From JAFGPS01 sp964570855 (GTDB taxonomy: Bacteria; Planctomycetota; Phycisphaerae; Sedimentisphaerales; Anaerobacaceae), in contig CAZMZR010000003.1 in the NCBI GenBank assembly GCA_964570855.1, positions 1-64,000 of the forward strand: 64,000 nucleotides of DNA, written 5' to 3'. Made by a program: the position numbers and the translations under genes. The notes below the pieces were generated by a model. That model ran no database searches. It was not told the origin of the DNA and saw only the letters and a list, made by a program, of their open reading frames with translations. Positions 61,072 to 64,000 of this stretch are shown here, piece after piece; the first letter of the stretch is position 1, and the number at the start of each line of letters is the position of its first letter.

Positions 61072-62394
61072 ATGGATGAAAGAATTGTAAAAATCGGGCT
61101 TGTCGGTTTTGGAACTATCGGCAGCGGTGTTGCCAAGCTGATAAGCAAAGATGCAGATTCGATAGCCGCCAGAACCGGCTTTCGGCTGGAATTGGCCTGT
61201 GTTGTTGACATTGACACAACATTGGAACGTCCTATAAAACTGCCGGAAGGCATACTTACAAACGATTTGAATGAATTGCTCGATGATAACACTATTGAAA
61301 TAGGCGTGGAAACGATAGGTGGAACAAATGTAGCAAAACAGGTTCAAATAAAAATGTTGGAGGCCGGAAAAGACGTAGTTACGGCCAATAAAGCCTTATT
61401 GGCTGAAAATGGCAATGAACTTTACAGAATTGCCCGACAAAACGGGAGATGCATAGCCTTTGAAGCGAGTTGTGCAGGTGGAATACCGATTATCTCGGCA
61501 ATACGGACCGGATTGACTGCAAATAATATATCTGCAATGTATGGAATCGTCAACGGGACATGCAATTATATTCTCTCGAATATGACTTCAAAAAACGAAA
61601 GATTCGACCAGGCATTAATTCAGGCACAGGAAAAAGGTTATGCCGAACCGGATCCAACACTGGATATTACCGGTATCGACAGCGCGCATAAACTCACTAT
61701 CCTCGCTTCCATTGCATTTGGTTACGAAATTATGCTCGAAGACATTTTCGTCGAGGGCATCGAGAAAATCTCCAAGGATGATGTCCGTTACGGTGTTGAA
61801 ATGGGCTATTGTCTTAAATTACTGGCGATCGGCCAAAAAGATGAACAAAACAGAGTCTCGCTTCGGGTGCATCCTTCATTTATCGCCATAGACAATCCAC
61901 TTTCCAGGGTCGAAGGCCCATTCAATGCCATAAGCATATTCGGCAGTTCTGTCGGACAGGTCATGTTCTACGGTCGAGGAGCAGGAATGATGCCGACTGC
62001 AAGTGCAATTGTAGCGGATATCATCGATGTCGCTCTTGGAAATTCCGCCACTACTTTTAGCCATTTGAATCTGCAATCAAGAAGCGAAGAAACATTATTA
62101 ATAGATAAAATCGACAATCTCGTGAGCAGGTTTTACATTCGAATAATGTGCAAGGACCAGCCGGGCGTTATAGCTCAATGGAGCAAAATCCTGGCAGAGC
62201 ACAAGATAAGTATATCCGGTGCATTACAGCATGAAGGCATTGGTCCCGATAACACCGTCCCGGTAGTAATCATTACCCACCCAACCCTGCAGAAGAACGT
62301 TACCGCCGCACTGGACGATTTGGAGAAACTCGCCGACATCGGCGGAAAACCGGTCTGTATAAGAATTGTGGATATTCCAGAGGATAAGGATTAG
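61072..62394 (+). CDS. hom: Homoserine dehydrogenase
   Basis: Reduces aspartate semialdehyde to homoserine for threonine and methionine. The 440-aa protein has the NAD(P) motif GLVGFGTIGSGVAKLI (about residues 8-23), the catalytic region VTANKALLAENG (about 103-114), AGGIPIISAIR and GTCNYILSNM. A C-terminal ACT domain (about 350-430; IRIMCKDQPGVIAQWSKIL) suggests feedback control by an amino acid. The stop overlaps the next gene's GTG by one base. Confidence 0.95.
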   Translation: MDERIVKIGLVGFGTIGSGVAKLISKDADSIAARTGFRLELACVVDIDTTLERPIKLPEGILTNDLNELLDDNTIEIGVETIGGTNVAKQVQIKMLEAGKDVVTANKALLAENGNELYRIARQNGRCIAFEASCAGGIPIISAIRTGLTANNISAMYGIVNGTCNYILSNMTSKNERFDQALIQAQEKGYAEPDPTLDITGIDSAHKLTILASIAFGYEIMLEDIFVEGIEKISKDDVRYGVEMGYCLKLLAIGQKDEQNRVSLRVHPSFIAIDNPLSRVEGPFNAISIFGSSVGQVMFYGRGAGMMPTASAIVADIIDVALGNSATTFSHLNLQSRSEETLLIDKIDNLVSRFYIRIMCKDQPGVIAQWSKILAEHKISISGALQHEGIGPDNTVPVVIITHPTLQKNVTAALDDLEKLADIGGKPVCIRIVDIPEDKD

Positions 62395-63581
62395 TGACTA
62401 AATACGTTATTATAATACCTGACGGTGCAGCAGATAATCCGCTTGAGCAATTCGACGGAAAGACAGCCTTTGAAGCCGCAGAAATACCCAATATCGACAA
62501 AATAAGTTCAATGGGCAGACAAGGTCTTGTCCGAACAATTCCTGAAGGCATGGAAGCGGGCAGCGACGTCGCTCAAATGAGCTTGTTGGGCTACGATCCC
62601 CGTCGATATTATACTGGTCGGGCACCGATCGAAGCAGCCGCCCGAAATATCAAGCTATCACTTGGTGACTGGGTTTTTAGGTGCAATCTGGTAACTATAG
62701 CCGACGGCAAAATGGCTGACCATAGCGCAGGACATATCTCAACTGCAGAGGGCAGCAAACTAATAAACGAAATGGACAGTCAGCTTGGTAACGAGCAAAT
62801 GCGATTTCATACCGGAGTTAGCTATCGGCACTTATTAGTTTTCAAAAAGACCGATTTTGATGTGAAGACATACCCGCCACACGACCATATAGGCACAGCA
62901 ATAGAGAGGATATTACCTCGCGGCAAAGGCTCTGATCTGCTCATTGATCTAATGGCCCGTTCACAGCAACTCTTCGCCAATCATGATATTAACAGAGTCA
63001 GAAAAGATCTGGGAGAAAATCAGGTTAGCTCTATCTGGCTTTGGGGGCATGGCAAACAGGCTCAGTTAGAAAGTTTTCGTAAACGTTTCGGGATCAAAGG
63101 CGCCGCAATTACCGGGGTCGATCTTGCAAAAGGCCTGGCAATACTTATTGGCTTCGACCTGATCAACGTTCCAGGCGCCACTGGTTATATCGATACAGAT
63201 TATCAGGGCAAAGGGAAAGCCGCAATAAAAGCGATTGAACAATATGATATCGTCTTCGTCCATATTGAAGCGCCTGATGAAGCTTCCCACAACGGCAATG
63301 CTGAAATGAAGAAAAAAGCTATAGAACAAATCGATAAACATATTGTCGGCCCTGTGCTCGAAGCACTTCAAAAATACCAGAGCTGGCGAATACTGGTAAT
63401 GCCTGATCACCCTACACCCGTTAATAATTGTGCTCACTCGGCAGAGCCGGTACCATTTGCGATGGCAGGTGATAATATAAGCGGAATTCTAAATACTACT
63501 TTCAGTGAGACCAACGCCGCAAAATCAGGATTCAAGATAGAAAATGGTTTTGAGTTAATGGAGTATTTCCTGAAAAGCTAA
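62394..63581 (+). CDS. ApgM-family phosphomutase homologue, possible homoserine kinase
   Basis: A 395-aa protein of the archaeal-type cofactor-independent phosphoglycerate mutase family within the alkaline-phosphatase superfamily. Metal and nucleophile motifs are IIPDGAADNPLEQFDG (about residues 5-20), GSDVAQMSLLGYDPRRYYTGR (cited in part, Ser about 63) and HIEAPDEASHNGN (about 290-302), then VMPDHPTP. Its place between hom (overlap of one base) and lysC suggests it phosphorylates homoserine in place of ThrB, as has been proposed from genetics for such homologues in other bacteria. A real GpmI is encoded at 32137, so a glycolytic role is not needed. The start is GTG. Confidence 0.85.
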   Translation: MTKYVIIIPDGAADNPLEQFDGKTAFEAAEIPNIDKISSMGRQGLVRTIPEGMEAGSDVAQMSLLGYDPRRYYTGRAPIEAAARNIKLSLGDWVFRCNLVTIADGKMADHSAGHISTAEGSKLINEMDSQLGNEQMRFHTGVSYRHLLVFKKTDFDVKTYPPHDHIGTAIERILPRGKGSDLLIDLMARSQQLFANHDINRVRKDLGENQVSSIWLWGHGKQAQLESFRKRFGIKGAAITGVDLAKGLAILIGFDLINVPGATGYIDTDYQGKGKAAIKAIEQYDIVFVHIEAPDEASHNGNAEMKKKAIEQIDKHIVGPVLEALQKYQSWRILVMPDHPTPVNNCAHSAEPVPFAMAGDNISGILNTTFSETNAAKSGFKIENGFELMEYFLKS

Positions 63582-63649
63582 AAGCTTAAAAAATCAGGAT
63601 TAATTTTTAAAAAAATTTTGACTATAAGAAGTGAAGAAACAAATCAACT

Positions 63650-64000
63650 ATGGCAATAATTGTTCAAAAATTCGGCGGTACTTCTGTTGCTGATGCCGAA
63701 AAGATCCGCCGGGCAGCACGGCGTGTAATTAAAACCGTTGAAAATGGCTATTCGGTCGTTGTCGTAGCCTCAGCCAGGGGTAAACAAACCGATCAGCTTG
63801 TCGCTGACGCTCTTGAAATTAATCCCAATCCACCCAAGCGAGAGATGGACCAGTTGCTCAGTACCGGCGAGCAACAAACGGTCTCGCTTTTTGCAATGGC
63901 TATCGACGCTATGGGCCATAAAGCAATAAGCTTCACCGGCGGCCAAATCCGTATGATGACCGACAGCGTCCATACCAAAGCACGGATACAGAGTATAGAC
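63650..64000 (+). CDS. lysC: Aspartate kinase, truncated by window edge
   Basis: Phosphorylates aspartate as the first step to lysine, threonine and methionine. Only the first 117 codons are in the window, with no stop. The N-terminus IVQKFGGTSVADAEKIRRAA is the unmistakable aspartokinase signature, followed by VVVVASARGKQTDQLV and LSTGEQQTVSLFA. It follows the ApgM-type gene by 68 bp, making a hom-ApgM-lysC cluster. No good ribosome-binding site is visible. Confidence 0.93.
   Translation, partial: MAIIVQKFGGTSVADAEKIRRAARRVIKTVENGYSVVVVASARGKQTDQLVADALEINPNPPKREMDQLLSTGEQQTVSLFAMAIDAMGHKAISFTGGQIRMMTDSVHTKARIQSID

Noticed and set aside
1..64000. Insertion sequences, prophage genes, CRISPR arrays and integrons
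   Set aside because: No transposase, phage structural gene, Cas gene or regularly spaced repeat was seen. The Xer-type gene looks like a housekeeping recombinase.

Overview
The window reads as chromosomal DNA from a free-living, Gram-negative-type bacterium, most likely a planctomycete of the class Phycisphaerae. This is an inference from gene content, not a database result. The supporting signs are a type II secretion-style prepilin with an H-x9-DG motif, a large secreted subtilase carrying a beta-helix and a dockerin-like module, a GLUG-repeat surface protein, many compact core genes in short operons, KdsA (lipopolysaccharide core synthesis), and TolC-, HlyD- and beta-barrel-type envelope proteins. 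Base composition is moderate and the intergenic DNA is AT-rich. I see no insertion sequence, prophage or CRISPR array. The contents are mainly core metabolism and information processing plus envelope and signalling modules.

Layout. 1-9,200: rRNA pseudouridine synthase, HAD hydrolase, a coiled-coil membrane protein, divergent nnrE/surE, a prepilin, a diguanylate cyclase and a MerR-type regulator. 9,400-15,300: an orphan FlgB-like protein followed by a FliA/WhiG-type sigma factor with a near-consensus sigma-28 promoter in front of it, then dapF, a PilZ protein and an NtrB/NtrC-like pair. 15,400-21,060: tRNA-Leu(GAG), queE, queC and queF for 7-deazaguanine synthesis, a zinc-ribbon protein and a glycogen-synthase-like glycosyltransferase. 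21,360-33,700: giant secreted subtilase, coaE, rho, valS, a bifunctional-nuclease-family protein, lspA and gpmI. 33,840-39,120: a tightly overlapped operon mutL-btuF-DUF71-btuC-btuD. 39,330-46,900: DksA-like protein, YacG, a membrane protein, a nucleotide-sugar dehydratase, a GLUG protein and an outer-membrane protein. 47,100-56,100, all minus strand: Xer recombinase, small protein, radical SAM protein, kdsA, diacylglycerol-kinase-like protein, CYTH protein, a second subtilase and leuS. 56,300-60,600: a four-gene operon of a VTC polyphosphate-polymerase-like protein, a DUF4956 membrane protein, a HlyD-type adaptor and a TolC-type channel. 61,070-64,000: hom, an ApgM-type phosphomutase homologue and the start of lysC.

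The most interesting points are these. (1) The VTC-DUF4956-HlyD-TolC operon looks like a polymer-making enzyme joined to an envelope-spanning exporter with no visible ABC or RND pump. (2) The ApgM homologue sits between hom and lysC while a separate GpmI is present nearby, which fits the proposed role of such proteins as non-orthologous homoserine kinases. (3) A DUF71 PP-loop enzyme lies inside a cobalamin transport operon. (4) Promoters are unusually legible: many genes have TTGAC(A/T)-N16/17-TATAAT-like sites, and at three genes (nnrE, the histidine kinase and coaE) the predicted transcript would start at or next to the start codon, suggesting leaderless mRNAs. (5) The sigma-28-type site just upstream of the FliA-like sigma gene suggests autoregulation.
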